Assembly (NCBI RefSeq): GCF_900129345.1
Contig: NZ_FQVK01000009.1
Location: 1 to 64,000 of the forward strand
Source: Ruegeria intermedia
GTDB lineage: Bacteria; Pseudomonadota; Alphaproteobacteria; Rhodobacterales; Rhodobacteraceae
Length of the DNA: 64,000 nt
Direction of reading: 5' to 3'
Positions within the stretch are counted from its first letter, which is position 1. Each line of letters opens with the position of its first letter. Under the pieces are notes generated by a model. The model had not been told where the DNA came from. It saw nothing but the letters and a program-made list of their open reading frames with translations, and did not search any database. Shown in pieces: positions 17,739-26,160 of the stretch. Made by a program: the position numbers and the translations under genes.

Positions 17739-17759
17739 GATTGACGATGGTACAAATGT
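17722..17759. promoter_or_regulatory. Candidate RpiR operator pair in divergent promoter
   Basis: ACATTTGT (17722-17729) and ACAAATGT (17752-17759) are perfect 8-base inverted arms 22 bases apart. The left arm lies just inside the rpiR start and the right arm in the 68-base gap before the flavoprotein gene. Placement across both 5' ends suggests autoregulation and control of the rightward operon. The assignment to RpiR is inferred. Confidence 0.45.
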
Positions 17760-17806
17760 GACCTTAGCCTGTCGAGAAGAAATGCGACTCGGTGAGAGGA
17801 AAAATC

Positions 17807-20260
17807 ATGTCCGGGAAGGAGCTGCCGTCACAGGCCCGCGTGGTGATCGTGGGCGGAGGTGTTATGGGCGTTGGTCTGGCCTATCACCTGGCGCATGAGG
17901 GCTGGACGGATGTCGTTCTGCTGGAAAAGGCCGAGCTGACCAGCGGCAGCACCTGGCACGCAGCCGGGCAGATCACCCACTCGACCAGTTCCTTTGGTCT
18001 GGGCAAATGCGTGGACTACAACATCGGGCTCTATTCCGGTGCGCTCGAGACCGAGACCGGGCAGGCGGTGACATGGCATGGATGCGGCTCGTTCCGGCTG
18101 GCCTATACCGAAGACGAGATGGACTGGCTGCGCCACACCCTGTCGGTGGGCCGGTCGCTGGGCTTCAACATTGAGCTGGTCGGCCCCGACCGCGTGGCCG
18201 AACTGCACCCGTTCTACAACCTCGACGGGGTTCTGGGCGCGCTGCACACGCCGGATGACGGGCATGTGGACCCGACGAACGTGACCATGGCCATGGCGGC
18301 GGGGGCGCGTCAGCTGGGCGCGCGGATCATCCGCCGCTGCCGGGCCACCAACATCACCCAGGCGGCCAATGGCGAATGGGTGGTCGAGACCGAACGGGGC
18401 ACGATCCGCTGCGAACACGTGGTGAATGCGGGCGGCACCTATGCCCGGCAGATGGGCGAATGGTCGGGCCTGCAACTGCCGATGACCTCGATGACCCACC
18501 ACTATTTCGTGACCGAACCGGTGCCACAGTTCCAGGACCTCGACCACGAGCTGCCGGTGATCCGCGATGATCGCAAGGTCTCGGGCTATATCCGCATGGA
18601 GCAGAAGCGCGGGCTGATCGGGATCTACGAGAAGGAGAATTCGAACTCGGTCTGGCATGACCACTGCCCGTGGGACTATGAAAACTGGCTGTTCGATGCC
18701 GATTACGACCGGGTCATGCCGTGGCTTGAAGAGAGCCTGAACCGGATGCCGATTTTCGCCGATCTGGGCATCCAGCGCGAGGTTCACGGGGCGATCTCGC
18801 ACCCACCCGACGGCAATCCGCTGATCGGCCCGGCGCCGGGGGTGAAGAATTACTGGTGCTGCTGCGGCACGCAGATCGGCATCGGCTGGGGCCCGGGGCT
18901 TACGCGCGAACTGGCGCGGTGGATGGTGCATGGGGCGGCCGACATTTCGATGCGCGACTATGATCCGCGCCGGTTCGGGGCCTATGCCACCAAGGACTGG
19001 CAGGTCACCAAGGCGCATGAGGATTACAAGCTGCGCCACGAAATTCCGTTTCCGCATTTCAACCGTCTTGCCGGGCGGCCGATCAAGCCGTCCCCCCTGT
19101 ATGACCGGCTGAATGCCAAGGGGGCGGTGTTCGAAGAGGTCTATGGCCATGAACGCCCCCGCTGGTTCGCAAGGGATGGCGTTGAACAGCGCGACCATTA
19201 TTCGTTCCGCCGCAATGTGGTGCATGACATGGTCGCCGCCGAATGCAGCGCCGTGCGCGAGGCGGTCGGCATCATGGACATCTCGGCCTTCACCAAGGTC
19301 GAAGTCAGCGGCCCGGATGCCAGGGCCCTGCTGGACCGGCTGGTTGCCAACCGCCTGCCGCAAAAGGTGGGCGGCATCGCGCTGACCCACATGCTGAACC
19401 GCCGTGGTCGGATCGAGCTGGAGACCACGGTCGTGAAACTGGCCGAGGACCGGTACTACCTCGTTTGTGCCGCCTTCTTCGAGCAGCGCCTGCTGGATCA
19501 CCTGAACCAGCAACGCGACGAAGACAACGTCGAGATCATCCTGCGATCCGACGACTGGGCCGCGCTCAGCCTCAATGGCCCCCGGGCGCGCGAGGTTCTG
19601 GCCGCCTGCACCGAAGCCGATCTGAGCAATACCGGTTTCAAATGGCTGACAGCGCAGGAAATCGACGTGGCGGGTCACCGGCTCTGGGCTTTCCGCATGT
19701 CCTATGCCGGTGAATTGGGATGGGAGCTGCACATGCCGCGTGACAGCGCCTTGGCCGTCTATGATGCGCTCTGGGCCGCGGGCGCGCCGCATGGCATCGC
19801 CGATTACGGGTCGTTCGCGATGAACGCGCTGCGGATGGAGAAGGCCTTCAAGGGCGCGGGCGAGTTGACCAACGAGGTCACCCTGGCCGAGGCCGACGTG
19901 CTGCGCTTTGCCCGCACCGACAAGGACTACCTGGGCAAGGACCAGACTCTGAACCCCGATCTGCGCTGGGTCTGCGTCTATCTGGAGATCGAACCGGATG
20001 GTCAGAACGATGGGCACGGCGGCGAGGCGGTCCTGCTGGACGGCCAGGTCGTGGGCTCCACCGCCTCGGTGGCCTACGGGCACACGGTCGGCAAGATCCT
20101 TGCCTTCGCCTATGTCAAACCGCTGGCCAATGTGCCGGGAACCGAAGTGCAGGTGGTGATCGCGGGCGTGCCGCGTCGCGGGCAGATCCTGGGCGCGCCC
20201 GCCTATGACCCGCAAAGCCTCCGGCCCCGAACCGATACCGCGATGGAGGCTGCGGAATGA
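17807..20260 (+). CDS. FAD-dependent oxidoreductase / GcvT-domain demethylase (dimethylglycine dehydrogenase family)
   Basis: 817-residue two-part enzyme. An N-terminal DAO flavin domain (about 10-375) has a Rossmann VVIVGGGVMGVG and STWHAAGQ, where H51 matches the covalent-FAD His of the DMGDH/sarcosine dehydrogenase family. A C-terminal aminomethyltransferase-like (GcvT) half (about 430-800) would pass the one-carbon unit to tetrahydrofolate. It probably oxidatively demethylates an N-methyl (or related onium) compound. ATG 17807 is preferred because GAGAGGA lies just upstream. First gene of a six-gene rightward operon, overlapping the next by ATGA. The true substrate is not evident. Confidence 0.88.
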   Translation: MSGKELPSQARVVIVGGGVMGVGLAYHLAHEGWTDVVLLEKAELTSGSTWHAAGQITHSTSSFGLGKCVDYNIGLYSGALETETGQAVTWHGCGSFRLAYTEDEMDWLRHTLSVGRSLGFNIELVGPDRVAELHPFYNLDGVLGALHTPDDGHVDPTNVTMAMAAGARQLGARIIRRCRATNITQAANGEWVVETERGTIRCEHVVNAGGTYARQMGEWSGLQLPMTSMTHHYFVTEPVPQFQDLDHELPVIRDDRKVSGYIRMEQKRGLIGIYEKENSNSVWHDHCPWDYENWLFDADYDRVMPWLEESLNRMPIFADLGIQREVHGAISHPPDGNPLIGPAPGVKNYWCCCGTQIGIGWGPGLTRELARWMVHGAADISMRDYDPRRFGAYATKDWQVTKAHEDYKLRHEIPFPHFNRLAGRPIKPSPLYDRLNAKGAVFEEVYGHERPRWFARDGVEQRDHYSFRRNVVHDMVAAECSAVREAVGIMDISAFTKVEVSGPDARALLDRLVANRLPQKVGGIALTHMLNRRGRIELETTVVKLAEDRYYLVCAAFFEQRLLDHLNQQRDEDNVEIILRSDDWAALSLNGPRAREVLAACTEADLSNTGFKWLTAQEIDVAGHRLWAFRMSYAGELGWELHMPRDSALAVYDALWAAGAPHGIADYGSFAMNALRMEKAFKGAGELTNEVTLAEADVLRFARTDKDYLGKDQTLNPDLRWVCVYLEIEPDGQNDGHGGEAVLLDGQVVGSTASVAYGHTVGKILAFAYVKPLANVPGTEVQVVIAGVPRRGQILGAPAYDPQSLRPRTDTAMEAAE

Positions 20261-21336
20261 TCCCGAAGACGATGAAGGCCATGGTCCTGACCGGGCATGG
20301 CGATCTGGACAAATACGAATGGCATGAAGATTGGCCCACGCCCACACCCGGCCCGATGGAGGTGTTGATCAAGGTGGGCGCCTGCGGGCTGAACAACACG
20401 GATGTGAACACCCGCACCGGCTGGTATTCCAAGGCGGTGGACGAGGCAACCACCGGCAGCGCCTATTCTCAGGTGGATGACGCCGACAGCACCTGGGGCG
20501 GCGCGCCCCTGACCTTCCCGCGCATTCAGGGCGCGGACGCGGTCGGCACGGTCGTGGCCGTGGGCGAGGGGGCCGATCCTGCGATCATCGGCCGGCGGGT
20601 GATCGTGGCGGGCTGGCTGCGCGACTGGTCCGATCCGATGAACCGCGACAAGGCCGGATATTTCGGCTCGGAATGCGACGGCGGCTTTGCCGAATACACC
20701 AAGGCCGACATCCGCGGCGTGGCGCCGGTCGACTCCGACCTGAGCGATGCCGAACTGGCGACCTTCAGCTGCTCGTACGTGACGGCCGAGGGCATGTTGG
20801 ATAGGGCGCAGGTCGGCGAGGGCGACACGGTTCTGATCCCCGGTGCCTCGGGCGGTGTGGGCGGGGCGCTGATCCAGCTGTCCAAGCTGCGCGGCGCCCG
20901 CGTGATCGCCATGGCCAGCGCGGCCAAACACCCCGAGGTCGCCAAACTGGGCCCGGATCGCATTCTGCCGCGCAACCCCGGGAACCTGCGGGCCGAGCTG
21001 AAAGGCGAACGGATCACCGTCGTCGCCGACGTCGTGGGCGGAGAGATGTGGCCCAAACTGATCGACATGCTGGAGCGTGGCGGGCGCTATACCTGTTCGG
21101 GCGCAATTGCCGGTCCGATCGTGCAACTCGACCTGCGCACCTTCTATCTGCGCGATCTGACCTTTACCGGGTCGACCGTGAACACGCCGCAGAACTTCTT
21201 TGATGTCGTGAAATACATAGAAAATGGGCAAATCAAGCCAGCATTGGCCGCCACTTACCCGTTGACTGAGCTGCGAGAGGCCCAGCAGGCCTTCATCGAC
21301 AAGCGTCATACCGGCAACATCGTGGTGATCCCATGA
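20257..21336 (+). CDS. Zinc-independent-type medium-chain dehydrogenase/reductase
   Basis: 359-residue MDR-superfamily oxidoreductase. The N-terminal GroES-like domain has [15 protein letters not shown], and the Rossmann fold has [19 protein letters not shown]. The usual structural Cys4 zinc loop is absent, so it resembles quinone oxidoreductases and enoyl reductases more than zinc alcohol dehydrogenases. It is overlapped by ATGA on both sides, with the flavoprotein upstream and dddQ downstream. If DddQ makes acrylate, an acrylyl-type reductase would be useful, but nothing in the sequence proves that (it does not look like AcuI). Confidence 0.8.
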   Translation: MIPKTMKAMVLTGHGDLDKYEWHEDWPTPTPGPMEVLIKVGACGLNNTDVNTRTGWYSKAVDEATTGSAYSQVDDADSTWGGAPLTFPRIQGADAVGTVVAVGEGADPAIIGRRVIVAGWLRDWSDPMNRDKAGYFGSECDGGFAEYTKADIRGVAPVDSDLSDAELATFSCSYVTAEGMLDRAQVGEGDTVLIPGASGGVGGALIQLSKLRGARVIAMASAAKHPEVAKLGPDRILPRNPGNLRAELKGERITVVADVVGGEMWPKLIDMLERGGRYTCSGAIAGPIVQLDLRTFYLRDLTFTGSTVNTPQNFFDVVKYIENGQIKPALAATYPLTELREAQQAFIDKRHTGNIVVIP

Positions 21337-21911
21337 CCCTGGAAAACGTTCTCGAAGCCGCTCGGCACCTGCATCAGACCCTGCCGGCGCTGTCCGAATT
21401 CGGAAACTGGCCCACCGACCTGACCGCAACCGGTTTGCAGCCGCGAGCGATCCCCGCCACGCCGCTGGTGCAGGCGCTGGATCAACCCGGATCACCCCGG
21501 ACATCGGGGTTGGTTCAGGCGATCCGGTCGGCGGCGCATCTTGCCCACTGGAAACGCACCTATACCGAGGTTGAGGTCGGTGCGGATTTCCGCAATCGGT
21601 ATGGGTATTTCGAGCTGTTCGGGCCAACCGGTCATTTCCATTCGACCCAGCTGCGGGGCTATGTCGCCTATTGGGGCGCCGGGCTGGACTATGGCTGGCA
21701 CAGCCACCAGGCAGAAGAACTGTATCTGACGCTGGCGGGCGGCGCGGTCTTCAAGGTTGACGGAGATCGGGCCTTTGTGGGCGCTGAAGGCACGCGGCTG
21801 CACGCCAGTTGGCAAAGCCACGCCATGTCCACGGGAGATCAGCCGATCCTGGCATTCGTGCTGTGGCGGGGCGAGGGGTTGAACGACCTGCCAAGGATGG
21901 ACGCCGCATGA
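21333..21911 (+). CDS. dddQ: Cupin-type dimethylsulfoniopropionate lyase
   Basis: 192-residue DMSP lyase-family cupin, expected to cleave DMSP to dimethylsulfide and acrylate. Active-site residues fall at the positions reported for Ruegeria DddQ: Y120, H123, H125, E129 and Y131 in [12 protein letters not shown], and H163 in WQSH. H125, E129, Y131 and H163 would bind the metal, and Y131 also acts in catalysis. Start and stop both overlap neighbours (ATGA), embedding it in a betaine-type catabolic operon. DddQ enzymes are often slow on DMSP, so another onium substrate is possible. Family assignment is strong; physiological substrate is less sure. Confidence 0.87.
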   Translation: MTLENVLEAARHLHQTLPALSEFGNWPTDLTATGLQPRAIPATPLVQALDQPGSPRTSGLVQAIRSAAHLAHWKRTYTEVEVGADFRNRYGYFELFGPTGHFHSTQLRGYVAYWGAGLDYGWHSHQAEELYLTLAGGAVFKVDGDRAFVGAEGTRLHASWQSHAMSTGDQPILAFVLWRGEGLNDLPRMDAA

Positions 21912-23014
21912 AGATCACCCGCATCTCGGTCTTTCACGTCGATCTGCCGCTTGAACATCCCTATTGGCTGTCCGGCGGACGTCTGAAACTCGAGGTGCTG
22001 GATGCCACCTTCGTCAAGATCGAAACCGATGCCGGCCTGACCGGCTGGGGCGAGGGCACGCCCTGGGGCCACACCTATGTGCCCGCGCATGGGCCGGGCA
22101 TCCGGGCGGGGATCGAGACCATGGCGCCCTTCGTCCTGGGGCTGGACCCGCGCCGGGTTCTGGAGGTCGAGCGGGCGATGGACCACGCGCTGCCCGGGCA
22201 TCTTTATGCCAAATCGCCGATCGACATGGCCTGCTGGGACATTGCCGGACAGGCGGCCGGGTTGCCGATTGCCGATCTGATGGGCGGCGGGTCGCGCAGC
22301 CCCGCGCCGATCGCCTCCTCGGTCGGGGCCAAGACCGTCGAGGAAACCCGCGCGGTGATGGATCGCTATCGCGGTCGCGGCTATTGGGTGCACTCGGTCA
22401 AAGTGGGCGGCGACGTGGAGCGTGACATAGAACGCATCCGCGATGTCGAGGCACACCGCCCGGCGGGTGAGCGCATCCTTTATGACGTCAACCGCGCCTG
22501 GACGCGGCAACAGGCGCTGCGGGTGATGAAGGCCACCGAGGATCTGGGCGTGATGTTCGAGCAACCCGGCGAGACGCTGGACGACATCGCCGCCATCCGG
22601 GCCCTGCATTCCGCGCCGGTCAGCGTGGATGAAAGCCTGGTCACCCTGCAGGACGCCGCGCGCATTGCCCGCGACGGGCTGGCCGAGGTCTTCGGAATCA
22701 AGCTTAACCGTGTCGGCGGCCTGACCAAGGCTGCTCGGATGCGGGACATCGCGCTGGCGCATGGCATCGACATGTATGTGATGGCCACCGGCGGCTCGGT
22801 TCTGGCCGATACCGAGGCGCTGCATCTGGTCGCCACCATCCCCGACCACAACCGCCTTGGCGTCTGGGCCTGTCAGGACATGCTGACGCTGGACGTTGCG
22901 GGCGGGCGCGGCCCACGCAACCGCCAGGGCCATCTTGAACTGCCCGAGGCCCCCGGCCTCGGCGTGGCCCCGGATGAAGATGCACTGGGCGATCCCAAGG
23001 CCGTGTACCGATGA
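21908..23014 (+). CDS. Enolase-superfamily (mandelate racemase/muconate lactonizing) enzyme, betaine epimerase-like
   Basis: 368-residue MR/MLE-family enzyme with capping domain (about 1-125) and barrel. Metal ligands D193 (LYDVN), E218 (MFEQP) and D241 (VDESL) are present, with a Lys pair K165 (SVKVG) and K265 (GIKLN) on opposite sides. This suits 1,1-proton transfer, as in hydroxyproline/proline betaine 2-epimerase (HpbD). The start at 21908 overlaps the dddQ stop; the longer frame is shadow. It may invert a betaine or amino-acid stereocentre before demethylation. The specific substrate is inferred by analogy only. Confidence 0.85.
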   Translation: MKITRISVFHVDLPLEHPYWLSGGRLKLEVLDATFVKIETDAGLTGWGEGTPWGHTYVPAHGPGIRAGIETMAPFVLGLDPRRVLEVERAMDHALPGHLYAKSPIDMACWDIAGQAAGLPIADLMGGGSRSPAPIASSVGAKTVEETRAVMDRYRGRGYWVHSVKVGGDVERDIERIRDVEAHRPAGERILYDVNRAWTRQQALRVMKATEDLGVMFEQPGETLDDIAAIRALHSAPVSVDESLVTLQDAARIARDGLAEVFGIKLNRVGGLTKAARMRDIALAHGIDMYVMATGGSVLADTEALHLVATIPDHNRLGVWACQDMLTLDVAGGRGPRNRQGHLELPEAPGLGVAPDEDALGDPKAVYR

Positions 23015-24117
23015 CCCGCATCACCCGCATTTCGCTCTGGCATGTGCCGCTGACCAGCCATCAGGCCTATTACATGGCCGACGGCAAGGCCTGCGACACG
23101 GTTGAAACGGTGGTTCTGGCGCTGGACACCGATGACGATCTGACCGGCTGGGGCGAGGTCTGCCCGATTCCGCATTACCTGCCCGCCTATGCGCGCGGCG
23201 TGGCCCCGGCGGTTCAGGACATGGCCGCGGTTCTGCTGGGCGGCGACCCGATCGGACCCGAGGCGTTGATGGCGCGGCTGGACCGGCACCTGCCGGGGCA
23301 TGTCTATGCCAAATCGGCGATCGACATCGCGCTGTGGGATCTGACGGGGCAGGTGGCAGGGCTGCCGCTGCACGCGCTGCTGGGCGGTCGGCGGGCGCAG
23401 ACGATGCCGCTCTATCACTCGATCACCTGCATCGCCCCGGCCGAGATGGTCCGCATCGCCCGCGAGGCGCAGGCGCAGGGCATCACCCAGTTCCAGGTCA
23501 AGCTGGGCGCGGATGCCGATTGGCAGGCCGATGTCGAACGCCTGCGTCTGGTGCGCGAGGCGGTGGGCGACGGGCCGCTGGTCTATGGCGACTGGAACTG
23601 CGGCGCCACGTCTCTGGATGCCAGCCGGGTGGGGCGGGCGGTTGCGGATCTGGATGTGATGCTGGAACAACCCTGTGCCACGATCGAGGATTGCGCCCGC
23701 GTGCGCGCCGCCACCGGCCTGCCGATGAAGCTGGACGAAAGCGCACACGACACCGCCAGCCTGCTGGCCGCGCATGCGCTGGGCTGCATGGACGCGGTCG
23801 CGGTGAAGCTGTCGAAATTCGGCGGGCTGTCGGCGGCGCGCTGCGCGCGTGATCTGTGCCTGCATCTGGGGGCGAAGATGTGCGTCGAAGACACCTGGGG
23901 GTCTGACATCACCACCGCCGCCCTGCTGCATCTGGGCGCGGCCACTGAACCCGCGCGCCTGATGAACGTGTGCGACCTGTCGGGCTATGTCGCGCCGCGG
24001 CTAGCGCCGGATGGCCCAACCCGCAAGGACGGCTGCATCGCGCCGCCCGACGGGGTCGGCCTGGGGGTTGCGCCCGACCGCGAATACCTGGGCGCGCCGG
24101 ACGTGATACTGGATTAG
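23011..24117 (+). CDS. Second enolase-superfamily MR/MLE enzyme
   Basis: 368-residue paralogue of the preceding gene, overlapping it by ATGA. It has K164 (FQVKLG), metal ligands D194 (YGDWN), E219 (LEQPC) and D242 (LDESA), and K266 (AVKLSKFGG), so the catalytic machinery looks complete. Differences in the capping loop (HQAYYMADGKA against [11 protein letters not shown]) predict a different substrate. Candidates within this superfamily include cis-3-hydroxyproline dehydratase-like enzymes, but I cannot decide. Followed after 10 bases by the aminotransferase-fold gene. Confidence 0.83.
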   Translation: MTRITRISLWHVPLTSHQAYYMADGKACDTVETVVLALDTDDDLTGWGEVCPIPHYLPAYARGVAPAVQDMAAVLLGGDPIGPEALMARLDRHLPGHVYAKSAIDIALWDLTGQVAGLPLHALLGGRRAQTMPLYHSITCIAPAEMVRIAREAQAQGITQFQVKLGADADWQADVERLRLVREAVGDGPLVYGDWNCGATSLDASRVGRAVADLDVMLEQPCATIEDCARVRAATGLPMKLDESAHDTASLLAAHALGCMDAVAVKLSKFGGLSAARCARDLCLHLGAKMCVEDTWGSDITTAALLHLGAATEPARLMNVCDLSGYVAPRLAPDGPTRKDGCIAPPDGVGLGVAPDREYLGAPDVILD

Positions 24118-24127
24118 GGAGGCGACC

Positions 24128-25426
24128 ATGCCGCGACATCTCAGCCAATCCGATTGGGGCCAGCGCGCCCGCGCGGTGCTGCCCGGCGGCGGCTTTGGCA
24201 ATTTCGACCCGTCGGTCTTCATCCGAGAGGGCCGGGGCAGCCGCGTCTGGGACGAAGACGGCAAAGAATATGTCGACCTGCTGATCGGCTCGGGGCCGAT
24301 GCTGCTGGGCCACGGCCACCCCGAGGTCTTGGAGGCCGTCGCCGAACAGTTGCCCAAGGGCATGACGTTCTTCGCCAACAACGCGCGCGCGGTCGAACTG
24401 GCCGAGGAAATCTGCGCCGCCGTGCCCTGCGCCGATCAGATCCGCTATGTCTCGTCCGGCGGCGAGGCCGACATGTACGCGATCCGGCTGGCCCGCGCCT
24501 TTACCGGCCGCGACAAGATCGTGAAGTTCGAAGGTGGCTATCACGGCATGAGCGCCGAGGCACAGATGAGCCTGGCCCCGTCACGGATGGTGAATTTCCC
24601 GCAGGCGGTTCCCGACAGCGCGGGCATACCGGCCAGCGTTCAGGCCGAAATGCTGATCGCGCCGTTCAACGACCCGGACTACATCCGCTCGCTGCTGGCC
24701 GAGCACGGCAACCAGGTTGCGGGTATCATCGTCGAGCCGCTGCAACGCATCATCCCGCCCGAACCCGGCTTCTTGCAGCTTCTGCGGGACGAGGCCGACA
24801 AGTACGGCATCGTGCTGATCTTCGACGAGGTGGTGACCGGGTTTCGTTTCGCCTATGGCGGCGCGCAGGAGCTATATGGCGTGACCCCCGACATCGCCAC
24901 GCTGGGCAAGATCATCGGCGGCGGCTGTCCGCTGGCCGCAATCGCCGGGCGGGCCGAGATCATGACCCATTTCGACAAACCTGCCGTTGGGCCTGAGAAA
25001 TGGCTGATGCAGCTGGGGACCCTGTCGGGCAATCCGGTGGACGCGGTGGCCGGACTCAAGACGATGGAGGTGCTGCGCCGTCCCGGTCAGTACGACCGGC
25101 TGCGTGCCAATGGTCAGCGTCTGATGGACATGGCCTCGGCCGCGCTGACCAGGCAGGGGATCGCCCATCGAATTATCGGCGATCCGACCCTGTTCGAAAT
25201 CGTGTTCACGGAAGCAAAGGTGCGGGATTATCGCGATGTGGTCCGCGCGGACACGGCAAAGGCCAACCGGTTCAATGCGGTTCTGATGCAGAACGGGATG
25301 TTCAAGTCGCCGGGCAAGACCTATCCGTCCCTGGCGCTGACCGAAGCGGACTTTGATCTGTGCAAAGCCGCCTATGCCAAGGCCGCGCAGGCCGTGGCCG
25401 AGATGCAGGATGCGGGCGTGTCCTAG
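24128..25426 (+). CDS. Class III PLP enzyme (aminotransferase / glutamate-1-semialdehyde aminomutase-like)
   Basis: 432-residue PLP-dependent fold-type I enzyme. It contains SSGGEADMYAIRLAR, YHGMSAEAQMS, the cofactor-contacting FDEVVTGFR, and the Schiff-base region TLGKIIGGG, whose Lys binds PLP. It resembles the HemL-like aminotransferases common in catabolic operons and is unlikely to be the tetrapyrrole enzyme here. Last gene of the rightward operon; its last four bases overlap the convergent DUF1127 gene. It may move the amino group of the demethylated product. Confidence 0.83.
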   Translation: MPRHLSQSDWGQRARAVLPGGGFGNFDPSVFIREGRGSRVWDEDGKEYVDLLIGSGPMLLGHGHPEVLEAVAEQLPKGMTFFANNARAVELAEEICAAVPCADQIRYVSSGGEADMYAIRLARAFTGRDKIVKFEGGYHGMSAEAQMSLAPSRMVNFPQAVPDSAGIPASVQAEMLIAPFNDPDYIRSLLAEHGNQVAGIIVEPLQRIIPPEPGFLQLLRDEADKYGIVLIFDEVVTGFRFAYGGAQELYGVTPDIATLGKIIGGGCPLAAIAGRAEIMTHFDKPAVGPEKWLMQLGTLSGNPVDAVAGLKTMEVLRRPGQYDRLRANGQRLMDMASAALTRQGIAHRIIGDPTLFEIVFTEAKVRDYRDVVRADTAKANRFNAVLMQNGMFKSPGKTYPSLALTEADFDLCKAAYAKAAQAVAEMQDAGVS

Positions 25427-25638
25427 TAGACGCCCGCCATCACCAGGCGAACGATGTCTTCGCGCTTGAGGCCGCGCGCGGCCAGTTCTTCGTCGCTCAG
25501 CGCGTGCAACTGCTTGATCTTGACGACTTTGGCGTTGGCCTCGCCCAAGCGGATCAGCGCTTCGTAGATGCCGTGAAACACATCGGCCACGGCCGACAGC
25601 AGGTTAAAGACCGCCGGGCGGCGCGTCGTATGTGCCAT
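25423..25638 (-). CDS. DUF1127 small basic protein
   Basis: 71-residue protein with a C-terminal DUF1127 motif (KVVKIKQLHALSDEELAARGLKREDI). DUF1127 proteins are short, arginine/lysine-rich, common in Rhodobacteraceae and Rhizobiales, and in several species bind RNA or affect phosphate and carbon metabolism. It is convergent with and overlaps the aminotransferase gene by four bases. Its upstream region carries a 10-base inverted repeat (25640-25712). Confidence 0.85.
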   Translation of the reverse strand: MAHTTRRPAVFNLLSAVADVFHGIYEALIRLGEANAKVVKIKQLHALSDEELAARGLKREDIVRLVMAGVY

Positions 25639-25639
25639 A

Positions 25640-25712
25640 GGCAGAACCCCTCTGGTCTGAAGTTGACCCTGCGTAGTTAGACCCGATGCTGCGGTGCAGC
25701 TAGGGTTCTGCC
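25640..25712. repeat. 10-base inverted repeat flanking the DUF1127 promoter region
   Basis: GGCAGAACCC (25640-25649) and GGGTTCTGCC (25703-25712) are perfect inverted arms 53 bases apart in the gap between the DUF1127 start and the AhpD-like gene stop. The pair could be two operator half-sites, a long-looped RNA stem or a terminator for the upstream minus-strand genes. Confidence 0.45.
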
Positions 25713-25762
25713 CGAATACCCGCCGTGCGTCTGATGCAAATCTGCGCGCAGGATGCAGGATT

Positions 25763-26158
25763 TCAGGCCTTGAACCGGTCGTCGACCGGCACCTGCAAGG
25801 CGGTGGCCAGCGCGTTGGTCTGGCTGGCCATCGCGATCACCGCCAACAGCTCGGCCTGCATCTGGTCGGTCATGCCCTTGGCGCGGGCTGCGGCAGTGTG
25901 GGAATGCACGCAGTATTCGCAATTGTTGGCGACCGAAACCGCCACATACAGCATCTCCTTTGTCAACGGGTCCAGCGCGCCGGGGGCCATGACGGTCTTG
26001 AGTCGCTCCCACGTCGCTTTCAGCAGCGCCGGGTCATGGGCCAGAGCGCGCCAAAAATTGTTGATGTAATCGGTGTTGCGGGTGGCGCGGATGTCATCGA
26101 AGACGGCCAGCGCCTCGGCGCTGACCTCTTCGCCTGTCAACGAGCGAACCGTTGCCAT
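25763..26158 (-). CDS. AhpD-like carboxymuconolactone decarboxylase family protein
   Basis: 131-residue helical protein starting MATVRSLTGEEVSAEALAVF, with the redox motif CEYCVHSH (CxxC plus His) of AhpD-like alkylhydroperoxidases. This motif suggests peroxide or thiol redox chemistry rather than decarboxylation. The open frame extends far upstream, but only as a shadow of the cyclase gene. ATG 26158 lies three bases after the cyclase stop, so the two are likely co-transcribed. Confidence 0.83.
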   Translation of the reverse strand: MATVRSLTGEEVSAEALAVFDDIRATRNTDYINNFWRALAHDPALLKATWERLKTVMAPGALDPLTKEMLYVAVSVANNCEYCVHSHTAAARAKGMTDQMQAELLAVIAMASQTNALATALQVPVDDRFKA

Positions 26159-26160
26159 GC

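Noticed and set aside
17828..20347. 839-codon minus-strand frame
   Set aside because: Exact antisense of the DMGDH-type flavoprotein with no recognisable domain.
20257..21336. MDR reductase as AcuI (acryloyl-CoA reductase)
   Set aside because: Attractive next to dddQ, but the N-terminal sequence and length do not look like AcuI, so no symbol was given.
24128..25426. hemL (glutamate-1-semialdehyde aminomutase of haem synthesis)
   Set aside because: The fold matches, but its place at the end of a catabolic operon makes a biosynthetic role unlikely.
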